NCBI RefSeq assembly: GCF_004363655.1
Contig: NZ_SNZH01000026.1
Span: 1 to 57,525 of the forward strand
Reading direction: 5' to 3'
Source: Tahibacter aquaticus
GTDB taxonomy: Bacteria > Pseudomonadota > Gammaproteobacteria > Xanthomonadales > Rhodanobacteraceae
Length of the DNA: 57,525 nucleotides
Positions 25,929 to 34,969 of the stretch are shown here, piece by piece. Both the position numbers and the translations under genes were made by a program. The notes beneath the pieces are model-generated. The model saw only the letters and a list, made by a program, of their open reading frames with translations. It was not told the DNA's origin and made no database searches. Numbering within the stretch: the stretch's first letter is position 1; each line of letters opens with the position of its first letter.

Positions 25929-28640
25929 ATGGGGATGCGCACGAAATACGGACTGGTGTTGCTGGCGCTGGCGGCGGGTACGGCGATGGCACAGAACCGG
26001 GTTGTCGCCTGGGAAAGCGCGCAGGTCCACCCGCTGGAACTGACGCCCGACGGCAGCCGCCTGCTCGCGGTCAACACGGCCGACCAGCGCCTGGAGGTAT
26101 TCAGCGTGGCTGCCGCCGACGGAAGCCTCACCCCGTTGGCGTCGATCCCCGTCGGCATCGAGCCGGTCAGCGTGCGGGCGCGCGGCAATGCCGAGGCCTG
26201 GGTGGTCAACGCCCTGTCGGACAACATCAGCGTGGTCGACCTGGCGAGCCTGCGCGTGACCCGCACCCTCGATGTGGGCGATGAACCCGGCGATGTGGTT
26301 TTCGCCGGTAATCCACAACGCGCCTTTGTCAGCATCGCCGAAGCGAACCAGCTCAAGCGCTACGACCCGGCCGACCCCGGCGCCGCGCCGGCCGTGGTGG
26401 CCTTGCAGGGACGCCGCCCGCGTGCGCTGGCGCTGGCGCCGGACGGCAGCCAGGTCTATGTCGCGTTCTTCGAATCCGGCAATGCCAGCAGCATCGTGGA
26501 TATTCCCACCGTGTCCAATCCGGCCGGGCCTTACGCCGGCCAGAACCCGCCGCCGAACAGCGGTACTGCCTTCGATCCACCACCACTCGGCGCCAATGGC
26601 ACGGCGCCGCGCGTCGCCCAGGTCGTGCGCCGCAACGGGGCCGGCCAGTGGCTGGACGGCAACAACCGCAACTGGTCGAACCTGGTCGGCTGGAACGTGC
26701 TCGACCACGACATTGCCATCATCGCGACGAACACCCTCGCCGTGAGCTATGCCGACCGCCTGATGACGACCGTCATGGCGCTAGGCGTGAAACCCGACGG
26801 CCGCGTTGCCGCCGTCGGCACCGAGGCGCTCAACCAGATGCGCTTCGAACCCAAGGTACAAAGCATTTTCCTGCGCGTGCAGATCGGCTCGTTCGATCCG
26901 GCAAACCTGGCGCTGACCCAGGTCGCCGATCTCAACCCGCACCTGGACTACAGCCTGCGCAGCGTGCCACAGAACGTGCGCGAACAGTCGCTCGGCGACC
27001 CGCGCGGCATCGTCTGGCACCCGGCCGACGGGCGCGCCTTCGTCTCCGGCATGGGCTCGAACAACGTCATCGTGACCGATGCCTCGGGCGCGCGCACGGC
27101 GCGCATCGAGGTTGGCCAGGGCCCGACCGGCCTCGCCGTGAACGCCAGCGGTTCGCGCCTGTACGTGCTCAATCGCTTCGACGCGACCATCTCGCGCATC
27201 GACACGGCCGCGCAGGCCGAACTCGGCCGCACTGCCTTCTTCGACCCCACACCCGAGGCCATCAAGCAGGGCCGGCCGCTGCTGTACGACACGCACAGCA
27301 ACAGCGGCCTGGGCCAGATCGCCTGCGCCAGTTGCCACGTCGACGCAAAAACCGATTTCCTCGCCTGGGACCTGGGCAATCCGCAGGGAACGCTGCAGGC
27401 CGTCACCCTGCCCTGCCTGCCGGGACAGAGCTGCGGCACCTGGCATCCGATGAAGGGGCCGATGCTGACCCAGAGCCTGCAAGGCATCGTCAACGCCGGT
27501 GCCATGCACTGGCGCGGCGACCGGCAAAACGTATCCGCGTTTGCGCCCGCGTTCGTCGGCCTGCAAGGGCGCGACAGCGAGCCCAGTGCTGCCGACATGA
27601 GCAAGCTGCAGAATTTCCTCGCCCTCGTCGCCTATCCGCCGAACCCCAATCACGCCGCGGACGGCAGCCTGCCGGCCAGCCTCGCCGTCACCGGCGGCAG
27701 CGGCAACCCTGCCAACGGCAGGAACATTTTCCAGAACCAGCCTACCCTCGGCGGCGGCCCCTGCACGGTCTGCCATGCGTTGCCGCTGGGCACGCGGAAT
27801 ATTGTCGATAATCCACAATTGCCTTTGGCACCGCAGCCGATGAAACCGGTGCAGCTGCGGGGGCTGTGGGACAAGCTCGGCTGGTCCAAGACCAGCCAGG
27901 CCAATCTGCGCGGCTTCGGTTTCAACAGCGATTCCGAGTTCGACTCGCTCGGCGCGTTGTTGCAGGTCGGCTTCAACTTCGGCCCGCCGGCAACGGCAGC
28001 CCAGGCACGCCGCGACGTCGAGGCATTCCTGCTGACGTTCGATACCGAAACGTTCGCCACGGTCGGCCGGCAGATCGCGTTCAACGGCGCGAACAACGCC
28101 GATGCCACGCTGATCGCGCGCCTGAATGTCTATCTCGCCCAGGCCGACGCCGGCTCGGTCGGGCTGGTGGCGCACCGTGCGACCCGCGGCTACGTGTATG
28201 CGACCCAGGCCGTGATGCTGAGCGACCGCGAGAACGCGCCGACAACACCGACTGCGCTGCGCACAACAGCCACCGCCGCCGAGCCCGTGACCTTCACCGT
28301 AGTGCCCAGCGGCGCGCAGTACCGCATGGGCGTGGATCGCGACGGCGACAGCTACTTCGATGGCGACGAACGCGACCACGCGGCGCGGCCCGACGATGCC
28401 AATTCGACACCCGGCGGCTTGTGCCGCGCCGACTTCAACGCCGATCAGCTGCTCGACGCGAACGATCTCGCCGCCTTCACCGCGGCGTACAACGCGAACA
28501 ATGTGCGCGCCAACTACGATCATTCCCTGTCGGCAAACGGACTGCCGACGATCACGTCTGCCGATCTGGCGAACTACCAGGGCGACTACACCGCAGGCTG
28601 CCCGTTTATCGACAGCGTGTTCGTCAGCACCTTCGAGTAG
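25929..28640 (+). CDS. Secreted beta-propeller, dihaem cytochrome c protein with dockerin-like end
   Basis: A 903-aa protein with signal peptide MGMRTKYGLVLLALAAGTAMA and GGAG about 9 nt upstream. Residues of about 25-440 form YVTN-type propeller blades (LTPDGSRLLAVN, VSVRARGNAEAWVVN, ALAPDGSQVYVAF). Two haem-binding CxxCH motifs follow: C466-A-S-C-H470 and C612-T-V-C-H616. Near 835-890 are two Asp-rich loops (DFNADQLLDANDLAAF, ITSADLANYQGDY) resembling dockerin or EF-hand calcium sites. It ends SVFVSTFE, the shared tail. The layout recalls MauG/cytochrome c peroxidase-like proteins fused to a propeller. Electron transfer in the periplasm or outside is likely; the substrate is unknown. Confidence 0.82.
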   Translation: MGMRTKYGLVLLALAAGTAMAQNRVVAWESAQVHPLELTPDGSRLLAVNTADQRLEVFSVAAADGSLTPLASIPVGIEPVSVRARGNAEAWVVNALSDNISVVDLASLRVTRTLDVGDEPGDVVFAGNPQRAFVSIAEANQLKRYDPADPGAAPAVVALQGRRPRALALAPDGSQVYVAFFESGNASSIVDIPTVSNPAGPYAGQNPPPNSGTAFDPPPLGANGTAPRVAQVVRRNGAGQWLDGNNRNWSNLVGWNVLDHDIAIIATNTLAVSYADRLMTTVMALGVKPDGRVAAVGTEALNQMRFEPKVQSIFLRVQIGSFDPANLALTQVADLNPHLDYSLRSVPQNVREQSLGDPRGIVWHPADGRAFVSGMGSNNVIVTDASGARTARIEVGQGPTGLAVNASGSRLYVLNRFDATISRIDTAAQAELGRTAFFDPTPEAIKQGRPLLYDTHSNSGLGQIACASCHVDAKTDFLAWDLGNPQGTLQAVTLPCLPGQSCGTWHPMKGPMLTQSLQGIVNAGAMHWRGDRQNVSAFAPAFVGLQGRDSEPSAADMSKLQNFLALVAYPPNPNHAADGSLPASLAVTGGSGNPANGRNIFQNQPTLGGGPCTVCHALPLGTRNIVDNPQLPLAPQPMKPVQLRGLWDKLGWSKTSQANLRGFGFNSDSEFDSLGALLQVGFNFGPPATAAQARRDVEAFLLTFDTETFATVGRQIAFNGANNADATLIARLNVYLAQADAGSVGLVAHRATRGYVYATQAVMLSDRENAPTTPTALRTTATAAEPVTFTVVPSGAQYRMGVDRDGDSYFDGDERDHAARPDDANSTPGGLCRADFNADQLLDANDLAAFTAAYNANNVRANYDHSLSANGLPTITSADLANYQGDYTAGCPFIDSVFVSTFE

Positions 28641-28646
28641 GCCCGG

Positions 28647-29162
28647 CTACGCCCGCAGATTCGAACGAATCAGCTCGGCAGTTTCAACAAGTTGCCTGGC
28701 AGAAACCCGAACCCGCTCCCGGCGCTGCGCATCTGCGCTGGGATCGTGCGATGTACCCCGCTGACGACCGGCGCCCTCGAACGTGGCGAGTTGCGGCGGG
28801 CCTATGCCCCAATCGCTGCCTTTTTGCCGGGGCACTACGTGGAAATGGAAGTGTGGCGTTTCCTGACCACTGAAGACGCCATTGTTCTGAAACGTCAGTA
28901 TCCCGAGGGGTTGGTAAGTCTCGACGAGCGCCTCGGCGACTCTCTGAGCCGAGACCAAAATGGCGCCGCATTCCTCGGCAGAAAGATCGAGCAGCGTCGC
29001 GACATGCCGGCGCGTGATGACGCAGCACTGGCCAACTTCGAATTGCCACGGATTGATCACGGTGAGCGTATGTTCGCTTTGGTCGATGATGGCCCACCGT
29101 TCTTCGCGACCTGCCATCCCTTCGCACAGGTTGCAGGGGTCTCTCAGGGGAAGTTCGATCAA
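28647..29162 (-). CDS. HIT-family nucleotide-binding hydrolase, probable TTG start
   Basis: A 171-aa HIT protein. The histidine triad is HFHFHVVPR. Upstream features are CNLCEG near the start, a possible zinc pair, and ILTFQNNGVFSGQETPH. A TTG at 29160-29162 has GGAGAAGG directly upstream and gives the N-terminus IELPLRDPCNLCEG; the frame is open further to a GTG near 29258, but that extension runs into REP sequence. HIT enzymes hydrolyse dinucleotide or nucleoside phosphoramidate substrates in the cytoplasm. It is convergent with the cytochrome gene, with 6 bp between the stops. Confidence 0.8.
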   Translation of the reverse strand: MIELPLRDPCNLCEGMAGREERWAIIDQSEHTLTVINPWQFEVGQCCVITRRHVATLLDLSAEECGAILVSAQRVAEALVETYQPLGILTFQNNGVFSGQETPHFHFHVVPRQKGSDWGIGPPQLATFEGAGRQRGTSHDPSADAQRRERVRVSARQLVETAELIRSNLRA

Positions 29163-29200
29163 TTGCCTTCTCCGATTCGGCCGGCGGGTCGATGCAACAG

Positions 29201-29306
29201 CTGACGGGGTCAGGCAACCTTCCAGCAGCCGCCGATCAGACGTTTCCGATGGGCGCACCAGCGTTCGCCTCTGCGATTCGGCCTGACGTGCAATGACACT
29301 TCGCGC
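29201..29306 (+). repeat. REP-like head adjoining a RAYT remnant, copy 1
   Basis: Begins CTGACGGGGTCAGGCAACC and continues TTCCAGCAGCCGCCGATCAG. The same 100-bp head recurs, diverged, at 34970-35073 and 40150-40256. It lies directly before the start of a transposase remnant. Confidence 0.65.
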
Positions 29307-29381
29307 ATGGCCCGCCTACCTCGTGTCGACTTGCCCTGCATGCCCCGGCACATCGTACAGCGCGGCAACAGCCGACTCGCA
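29307..29381 (+). pseudogene. 5' remnant of a REP-associated tyrosine transposase (RAYT)
   Basis: MARLPRVDLPCMPRHIVQRG is the conserved N-terminus of RAYT/IS200-like Y1 transposases. After about 25 residues the similarity stops and the frame runs over the antisense of the gene at 29430. Histidine and tyrosine catalytic positions further on are absent. It explains the REP-like repeats seen across the window. Confidence 0.75.
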
Positions 29382-29429
29382 AGGCTAGGCAGGCAACTCG
29401 GGCGCCAAGCTGATCTTCGGCGGCGCTTG

Positions 29430-29705
29430 CTACTGCTTTTCGCAGGCGGCCTTCCAGGCTTCGAGCATTTTCTTGCAGTCGGCGGCCGACTCTCCCGTAC
29501 CGCAAGCTGGCGGGACTATGCAGCTCCATGGCGAAGAAGGCTTTGGCCACTCGGATACATACTTGTAGGAATCCAGAAAATCGGCATTCGGCTGCTTGAT
29601 AACCGGCGGTAGCGCCAGGTCAACGGCATCGGCACGCAGTGTAGTGGCGGCGGCAATGAACACCACGATAAGTGCCGCATGGCTTGCAAACCTGAGTGCG
29701 CTCAT
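29430..29705 (-). CDS. Small secreted protein, family unknown
   Basis: A 91-aa product with signal peptide MSALRFASHAALIVVFIAAATTLRA. The mature 65 residues hold four cysteines (WSCIVPPACG, ADCKKM, AACEKQ), likely two disulfides. Its ATG overlaps the stop of the upstream gene (ATGA at 29702-29705), so it is translated together with the membrane protein at 29702-30340. No family is recognised. Confidence 0.65.
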   Translation of the reverse strand: MSALRFASHAALIVVFIAAATTLRADAVDLALPPVIKQPNADFLDSYKYVSEWPKPSSPWSCIVPPACGTGESAADCKKMLEAWKAACEKQ

Positions 29706-30340
29706 TTTCCTTCCTCCTTCTTCAACCCCAGCCGGCCTGTGGCAAACGCGTAGAGATCAATGTCGGTCCAGGCGGGTTGTCCTTCGCGTCCGAAATACAC
29801 TTCGCTGCGAATGCTCCCGACCACCTGAGGAATGAAATAGGAAAACTCCACGGTGTCCTGACCACCGGGCTCTATCGTTCGCTCCGTGGAAACGATTCGT
29901 TGGGCCGCTATCGGCCAGTCTCCCGTAGCCCCGGCTATGGGCGGACTCGTTCCGGCATCCAGCGCGTCGAGAACCATCCGCTCTGCCGGCTCAAGCACCT
30001 GTATTCGCGAATGCATTTTTGTCAGACGTATGGCAACCGACCCCTCGTTCTTCAGTTTCACCCGCACCAGCAAGAGATTGTTCGACGCATTCAGCGGAAC
30101 GTGCGTGATCGACTGTTCCATCGCCAGTCGTGAAGCCCGCCACGAACCCTGCGCAACGAACCAGAAACCGCCCGCGACCAGCGCCACTATCGTTACGGCC
30201 GACTGGACAACTTCGAGCGTTGTTTTCTGCGATTCGAGCCACTGCGGCCACCGCCAACGCGTTTTTGCTGGGGCCGCCGGAGTGGCCGGCGCCGGCGGAG
30301 GGTTCGCTGCATCAGGCGGAGTCGGCTGCGGCGAGTTCAT
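29702..30340 (-). CDS. Membrane-anchored protein with periplasmic beta domain, unknown
   Basis: A 212-aa protein. A proline/alanine-rich cytoplasmic start (about 1-27) is followed by one membrane segment, VVQSAVTIVALVAGGFWFV (about 44-62). A beta-rich domain follows with LLLVRVKLKNEGSVAIRLTKMHSRIQVLEP and IEPGGQDTVEFSYFIP, an Ig-like pattern. AGGGA precedes the ATG. It is the first gene of a two-gene operon with the small secreted protein. No function assigned. Confidence 0.65.
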   Translation of the reverse strand: MNSPQPTPPDAANPPPAPATPAAPAKTRWRWPQWLESQKTTLEVVQSAVTIVALVAGGFWFVAQGSWRASRLAMEQSITHVPLNASNNLLLVRVKLKNEGSVAIRLTKMHSRIQVLEPAERMVLDALDAGTSPPIAGATGDWPIAAQRIVSTERTIEPGGQDTVEFSYFIPQVVGSIRSEVYFGREGQPAWTDIDLYAFATGRLGLKKEEGK

Positions 30341-30662
30341 AGCGTCCCTGGGAGTTTTGGCGTCGGGTGTCCGACTTCGGGTAACGGCATTCGCCTGTCG
30401 ATCATGGATCAGGCAAGGTGCGTTCGGTGCACCGGTATCTGTGTTGCTCCGCTGCGAAACCTCTCACTCGTCCGGGCAGGTGTCGTCGCCCTTCCGCCGC
30501 AATCTCACACCCCACTGAGGGCCATCCCCCCGTTCTTGCGCTAGGGTTAACCAACACGCCGCCAGGGGGCACGGCGTGGGTGATCCGCGGCCGGAAGGCT
30601 GGCGGCGTCGCGCGTGATGGGCGCCCCCACCTCGACCCGTTGTCATCCGCAGGAGTACGACC
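30341..30662. other. Intergenic region, no gene seen
   Basis: About 320 bp between the divergent membrane-protein operon and the first 110-aa paralogue. It must hold promoters for both directions, but I could not pick convincing hexamers. Only the AGGAG ribosome site at its right end is clear. Confidence 0.4.
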
Positions 30663-30995
30663 GTGACCTTCGTCATCACACAGAACCAGACTGGCCCGCT
30701 GCCGCTGAAAATTCCGTTCACCGCGCCGATCAGCGGCGACGTGACCATCGCCTTCTCCGGCACCTGCTGGAGCAGCACCGTCAACAACCCGGGTGGCGTG
30801 GAGGTCTTTCTCGACGGCAAGTCCCTCGGCAAAGCCCTGCTGTTCTTCAACAACACCACCCAGCACCAGGCGCTGCCGACGCAGTTCTTCGCGGTCAACC
30901 TGGGCGAAGGCCAGCACACCATCACGCTGCAGGCCATTTCGTCGACCGTCCTGTCCGACAGGAACGATTTCTTCTCCCTGTGGATCGTCGATTGA
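30663..30995 (+). CDS. 110-aa beta-sandwich-like protein, tandem paralogue A
   Basis: A GTG start with AGGAG 8 nt upstream. The 110 residues contain TQNQTGPLPLKIPF, SGDVTIAFSGTCW, GVEVFLDGKSLGKA, FFNNTTQHQALPT, EGQHTITLQAI and end FFSLWIVD. These alternating strands, with no helix and no signal peptide, predict a compact beta-sandwich or lectin-like fold. The gene at 31171 encodes a paralogue of exactly the same length. No family recognised. Lack of a signal peptide means a cytoplasmic site or non-classical export. Confidence 0.7.
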   Translation: MTFVITQNQTGPLPLKIPFTAPISGDVTIAFSGTCWSSTVNNPGGVEVFLDGKSLGKALLFFNNTTQHQALPTQFFAVNLGEGQHTITLQAISSTVLSDRNDFFSLWIVD

Positions 30996-31170
30996 TCCAC
31001 GGTGCCGGGTTCGCCCGCCGGCTCGCGCCGTTCGGCTGGCCCCGTCTTCCTATCGCCCACGGCCGGAGCAGCCCGCCTGCGCCATCCCGCGCAAACGGCA
31101 TTCCGCCAGAGATCGCCCCGCGACCGGGCGCACCACCGTGGCTTTGCGGTCCCTCCACAGGAGCATTTCC

Positions 31171-31503
31171 GTGACGTATCCCATCGCGCAGAACCAGGGC
31201 GGCGTTCTGCCGCTGACATTCCCCTTCAACCTGCCGGTCAGCGGCGACCTGACCCTCGGCTTCTCCGGCAGCTGCTCGGCCAGCCTCCCCGGCGCCATCT
31301 GCGGCGTTGGCGTGTTCCTCGATGACAAGCACCTCGGCGACGTACCACTGTGTTTCAACAATGTCCGCCAGCACCTGGCGCTGCCCACCTTCTTCTTCCC
31401 CATCAACCTCGATTTCGGCGCGCACACCATCACGCTGCACAGAATCACCGACACCACGATCACCGATCAGACCGACGCCTTCTCGTTGTGGATCATCGAC
31501 TGA
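31171..31503 (+). CDS. 110-aa beta-sandwich-like protein, tandem paralogue B
   Basis: GTG start with AGGAG 8 nt upstream, as for the first copy. About half of the positions match paralogue A: AQNQGGVLPLTFPF, SGDLTLGFSGSC, GVFLDDKHLGDV, FNNVRQHLALPT, FGAHTITLHRI, end FSLWIID. Two extra cysteines (SGSCSASLPGAICG) distinguish it. The 175-bp spacer repeats parts of the region before copy A (GC-rich, ending AGGAGNN), consistent with a segmental duplication. Function unknown. Confidence 0.7.
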   Translation: MTYPIAQNQGGVLPLTFPFNLPVSGDLTLGFSGSCSASLPGAICGVGVFLDDKHLGDVPLCFNNVRQHLALPTFFFPINLDFGAHTITLHRITDTTITDQTDAFSLWIID

Positions 31504-32047
31504 CACGGTAGGCCGTACGGCGCGTGACCCCAGTCGGTGGCGGGTTCGATGCGAACCTGCCCCGACAGGCCGAACCCCAAGGCAGCGAAGACGCCTCGAC
31601 CACGCCACGCCCTGCCCCATCTTCTGTCGCCGCCCTGTGTGGAAAAGGCATCAATTGTTGCTAGTCTTCGGAAGGCCCAGCGATTCGCCTGCTGCGTCGC
31701 ACAACGCAGCCCCATGAGAGGTCGCGCGCCGTGGCAGCAGATGTCGGGAAGCCGGGAAACGACATGGATTGTGGCGCAAGCAGCCAGCATCGCTTGCCGC
31801 GCGGGCAAACCCTGCAAGCGACTGCGCCATACGCCACCGCTTCCAGCGTCTTCGCGCGGCGCAGCCCATGAACCTGGCTTCGTTGCCCGGCAGCGACCGC
31901 AACAGCAGTACCGAACACAGCATGGACGGAATGCGCTTCGACGTCCCGCCCCTTTGCACCAACGCCAATGCGGGCTTGGCGGGCGCTAGCGAAGGGACGG
32001 CAGCAACACGGTGGGGCGCGGCATAACTTGGCGGGGTGCGGGAGGTG
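31504..32047. other. Intergenic region, no gene supported
   Basis: About 540 bp. Open frames here are Arg/Pro/Ala-rich, lack ribosome sites and look like chance frames in GC-rich DNA. No repeat of the window's families was found. Confidence 0.4.
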
Positions 32048-33730
32048 ATGCTGGACGCTGCAGTGGCTGACCCTTGCATCCCGGGCTACCGCATCGTGAG
32101 CCCCCTGGGCGATGGGGGCATGGCGACGGTCTACCTGGCCGTGCAGGAATCGCTGGACCGCGACGTTGCGCTCAAGGTGCTGGCGCCTGCGATGGCGGCC
32201 AACCAGGAGTTCGCCAGCCGCTTTCTGAAAGAAGGCCGCATCACCGCGCGATTGAATCATCCGCACCTGGTCACGGTGTTCGACATCGGCCAGCATGGCG
32301 CCATCTACTATCTCGCCGCCGAATACCTGCCCGGCGGCACCCTGCGCGAGAAGCTCGACCGCGGCATCAGCATTGCCGAATCGCTGGATGCGATATGCGA
32401 CGTCGCCAAGGGTTTGCACTTTGCCCACAACGCGGGCTTTGTGCATCGCGACGTGAAGCCGAGCAATGTGATGTTCCGGGCCAATGGCGCCGCCGTGCTG
32501 GCCGACTTCGGCATTGCCAAGTCGATGGACGGCAAGACCATGGTCACCCAGGTCGGCAGCTGGATCGGTACCCCTCGCTACATGAGCCCGGAGCAAGTCA
32601 ACGCCCAGGCCGTGGACGGGCGCTCCGATCTGTACAGCCTTGGCGTGGTGCTGTTCGAGTTGCTGACCGGCCAGCCGCCGTATGTGGCCGGCGATCCGCT
32701 CACCGTCGCGCTGATGCACGTAAGCCACCCACTGCCGCAACTGCCGCCGGCGCTGGCCTGGCTGCAGCCGCTGATCGATGGGCTGATGGCCAAGGACGCC
32801 AGCGAGCGCTTCGCCACGGGCGAGGCGTTTGTCGCCGCCGTGGAGCAACTGTGGGACCACGCGCCCGACGCGATGGCCTTGCAGAATGCGGCAGATACCA
32901 GCAAACGCGCAGCACCCCGATTCTCCCCCGCCGACAGGCAACAGCCCGGCGCGCGAACGCAAACAACCTCCGACGCACTGCCCGCGTCGCAACACGCGAG
33001 CAGCGAACCGACAACGTCAACGCCGCCGGCACGTCGGCAACGAATCGTCATGATCACGATCATCGCCGCGCTGGCCGTCCTGGGCGGCGGCGCGGCGGCA
33101 TGGAAGGCTTTCGTATCCCGTGAAAACGCGGCGCGCGCGCAAATCGACGACCTGTGCCGCGCGGCGATGGCATCGGTTACCACGGCCATCGGCCAGGCAG
33201 ACTTGACGCAAGCGCAGGCGAAATTCGCCGCCCTGCCAAACCCGTGCGGCGCACACCCGCAAGCCAGCCAAACCCGCGACACCGTGAACGCCGCCGCCGA
33301 GCGTGCCGCAGCGGCAAGAAAGCTGTTAGTTGCCGCGCTGGACCGCGGCGATGTACCGGGCGCCCGCCATGCGCTCGGCAGCCTGGAGGGCATCGATCGT
33401 TCCGCGAACGACCTGCCCGACCTGCGCAATCGGCTGGATCAGGCACACGCCAAAACCACAGGCGACCAAAAAGTCGCCGCCATTCCTGCACCAGAAATCA
33501 CACCCCCCGCACCTGTGCGCCAAGCCATTCCGCCGAACGCTACCGAGCCGGCACCGCCAGAACCAACGCCGTTGCGGCGGCCGCCTGCCGATGGCTCCGC
33601 AACCGTCCGACGGCCCACCGCGAACCCCTCCGGCCAACAATCCCAAAAGTGCAGGGAAATCAGCCTGCGCGCCGGATTGGGCGAGGAAACCGCAGAAGAA
33701 CGACGCTACATTTCGGAGAACTGCCGATGA
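32048..33730 (+). CDS. Membrane-anchored Ser/Thr protein kinase (Hanks type)
   Basis: A 560-aa kinase. Kinase motifs: glycine loop GDGGMATV (about 21-28), K43 in ALKVL, HRDVKPSN with D135, D153-F-G, and the GTPRYMSPEQ segment. A Pro/Thr-rich linker leads to one membrane helix near 333-352, so the C-terminal 200 residues face the periplasm; they are helical and Ala-rich, ending with a proline-rich tail and KCREISLRAGLGEE. There are no PASTA repeats. The start is uncertain: GGAGG lies very close to the ATG, and in-frame GTGs exist at 32036 and 32045. The stop overlaps the next start (ATGA), tying it to the OmpA-like lipoprotein. Confidence 0.82.
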   Translation: MLDAAVADPCIPGYRIVSPLGDGGMATVYLAVQESLDRDVALKVLAPAMAANQEFASRFLKEGRITARLNHPHLVTVFDIGQHGAIYYLAAEYLPGGTLREKLDRGISIAESLDAICDVAKGLHFAHNAGFVHRDVKPSNVMFRANGAAVLADFGIAKSMDGKTMVTQVGSWIGTPRYMSPEQVNAQAVDGRSDLYSLGVVLFELLTGQPPYVAGDPLTVALMHVSHPLPQLPPALAWLQPLIDGLMAKDASERFATGEAFVAAVEQLWDHAPDAMALQNAADTSKRAAPRFSPADRQQPGARTQTTSDALPASQHASSEPTTSTPPARRQRIVMITIIAALAVLGGGAAAWKAFVSRENAARAQIDDLCRAAMASVTTAIGQADLTQAQAKFAALPNPCGAHPQASQTRDTVNAAAERAAAARKLLVAALDRGDVPGARHALGSLEGIDRSANDLPDLRNRLDQAHAKTTGDQKVAAIPAPEITPPAPVRQAIPPNATEPAPPEPTPLRRPPADGSATVRRPTANPSGQQSQKCREISLRAGLGEETAEERRYISENCR

Positions 33731-34947
33731 GCTACCGCAATCGCTTCAGATCACTGCTTGCCGCCACCTGCATCGCGGCACTGACGGGCGGCGGCTTGAC
33801 CGCCTGCAGCACGGCGCCGCCGCGGGCCACTTCCGCCGACATGTCGTTCGATGAAGCCATCACCGCCTCGACAGATGACCTGATCGCGCAGATCCAGACC
33901 TTGCCCAGCGTGCTGGCCAAGCTTCAGGGTTTCATCGACAAGAAGTCACTGATCATCGACCCGATGATCGACGCCGACACCGGCCAGCAGACCATGGCGA
34001 CAGCACAGCTTGAACGCAGAGTGTCCGCGCGCATCGCGCAGGCCTATGCCCAGCTGAAAATCGTCTCGTTCCAGCCAGCAGAACTCGCCAAATCCGATTT
34101 GCTGCTGATCGGCACCGTGGAACGGGACCGCAGCACGGACGGCCAGCCGCTGGTGAAAGTGAACCTGGCACTCATCGACATAAAAACCAGTACCACCGTC
34201 GCCAGCGCCAGCGCACGCGCGCGCGACCGCGACATCGACATGAGCCCGACGGCCTACTACCGCGACAGCCCGGTGCTGATAAAAGATCGCACCACACAAG
34301 GCTATATCCGCTCGGCCGCCACATCGATCGGCCAGCAGGCCGACCCGGACTACACACGCAAACTGGGCAACGCCGCCATCGTCAACGAGGCGACCAAAGC
34401 CTACGACGAGCAGCGCTACACCGCGGCACTCGACAAATTCCGCACGGCCAACCACGACAAATCAGACCCTCGCCTCAAGGCGCTCAATGGCGAGTACATG
34501 TCATACGTGAAACTCGGCCAGATTCCACAATCGGAAATTGCCTTCGGCAAGATGATGGCCTACGCCATCCCCAACGACGTGCTGCAGATCCGCTTCCTGT
34601 TTGCACCAGGGACGACCGAATTCTGGCGAGATGCAGTGACCAACCCCTACCTGCAGTACTACCCGATGTGGTTGCGGCAGATCGCCAAGGAACTCGCCTT
34701 GACCCGCGTTTGCATGGCCATCATCGGGCATACCAGCAGGACAGGATCGGAAGCACTGAACACCCGCCTTTCCCTGCAGCGCGCTACGGCGATTCAGCAG
34801 GTGCTGGGGAAAGAGTCGTCGCAGTTGCTGAGCCGCACGGAGGCACTCGGCATGGGCTATCGGCAGAACCTGATTGGCTCGGGGACGGATGATGCGGGGG
34901 ATGCGCTTGATCGGCGGGTGGAGTTTAAGGTTATGCAGTGTCGGTAG
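33727..34947 (+). CDS. OmpA-family lipoprotein
   Basis: A 406-aa protein with lipobox LTAC (C27) after a signal sequence, so probably lipid-anchored. The C-terminus has the OmpA/MotB peptidoglycan-binding pattern: IIGHTSRTGSEALNTRLSLQRA and DRRVEFKVMQ. The middle contains a helical TPR-like stretch (AYDEQRYTAALDKFRTA), and the N-terminal part resembles a secretin- or CsgG-like alpha/beta domain only loosely. GGAGAA precedes the ATG, which overlaps the kinase stop. The pair probably acts together at the envelope, with the kinase sensing or modifying the lipoprotein or its partners. Confidence 0.78.
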   Translation: MSYRNRFRSLLAATCIAALTGGGLTACSTAPPRATSADMSFDEAITASTDDLIAQIQTLPSVLAKLQGFIDKKSLIIDPMIDADTGQQTMATAQLERRVSARIAQAYAQLKIVSFQPAELAKSDLLLIGTVERDRSTDGQPLVKVNLALIDIKTSTTVASASARARDRDIDMSPTAYYRDSPVLIKDRTTQGYIRSAATSIGQQADPDYTRKLGNAAIVNEATKAYDEQRYTAALDKFRTANHDKSDPRLKALNGEYMSYVKLGQIPQSEIAFGKMMAYAIPNDVLQIRFLFAPGTTEFWRDAVTNPYLQYYPMWLRQIAKELALTRVCMAIIGHTSRTGSEALNTRLSLQRATAIQQVLGKESSQLLSRTEALGMGYRQNLIGSGTDDAGDALDRRVEFKVMQCR

Positions 34948-34969
34948 GGGTGCGAAACTAACGTGTGAC

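Noticed and set aside
26781-28523. 580-codon open frame antisense to the propeller-cytochrome gene
   Set aside because: The sense frame has signal peptide and CxxCH motifs; the antisense frame has no recognisable domain or ribosome site.
31537-31989. 150-codon + frame upstream of the kinase
   Set aside because: Arg/Pro/Gln-rich composition, no ribosome site, no domain.
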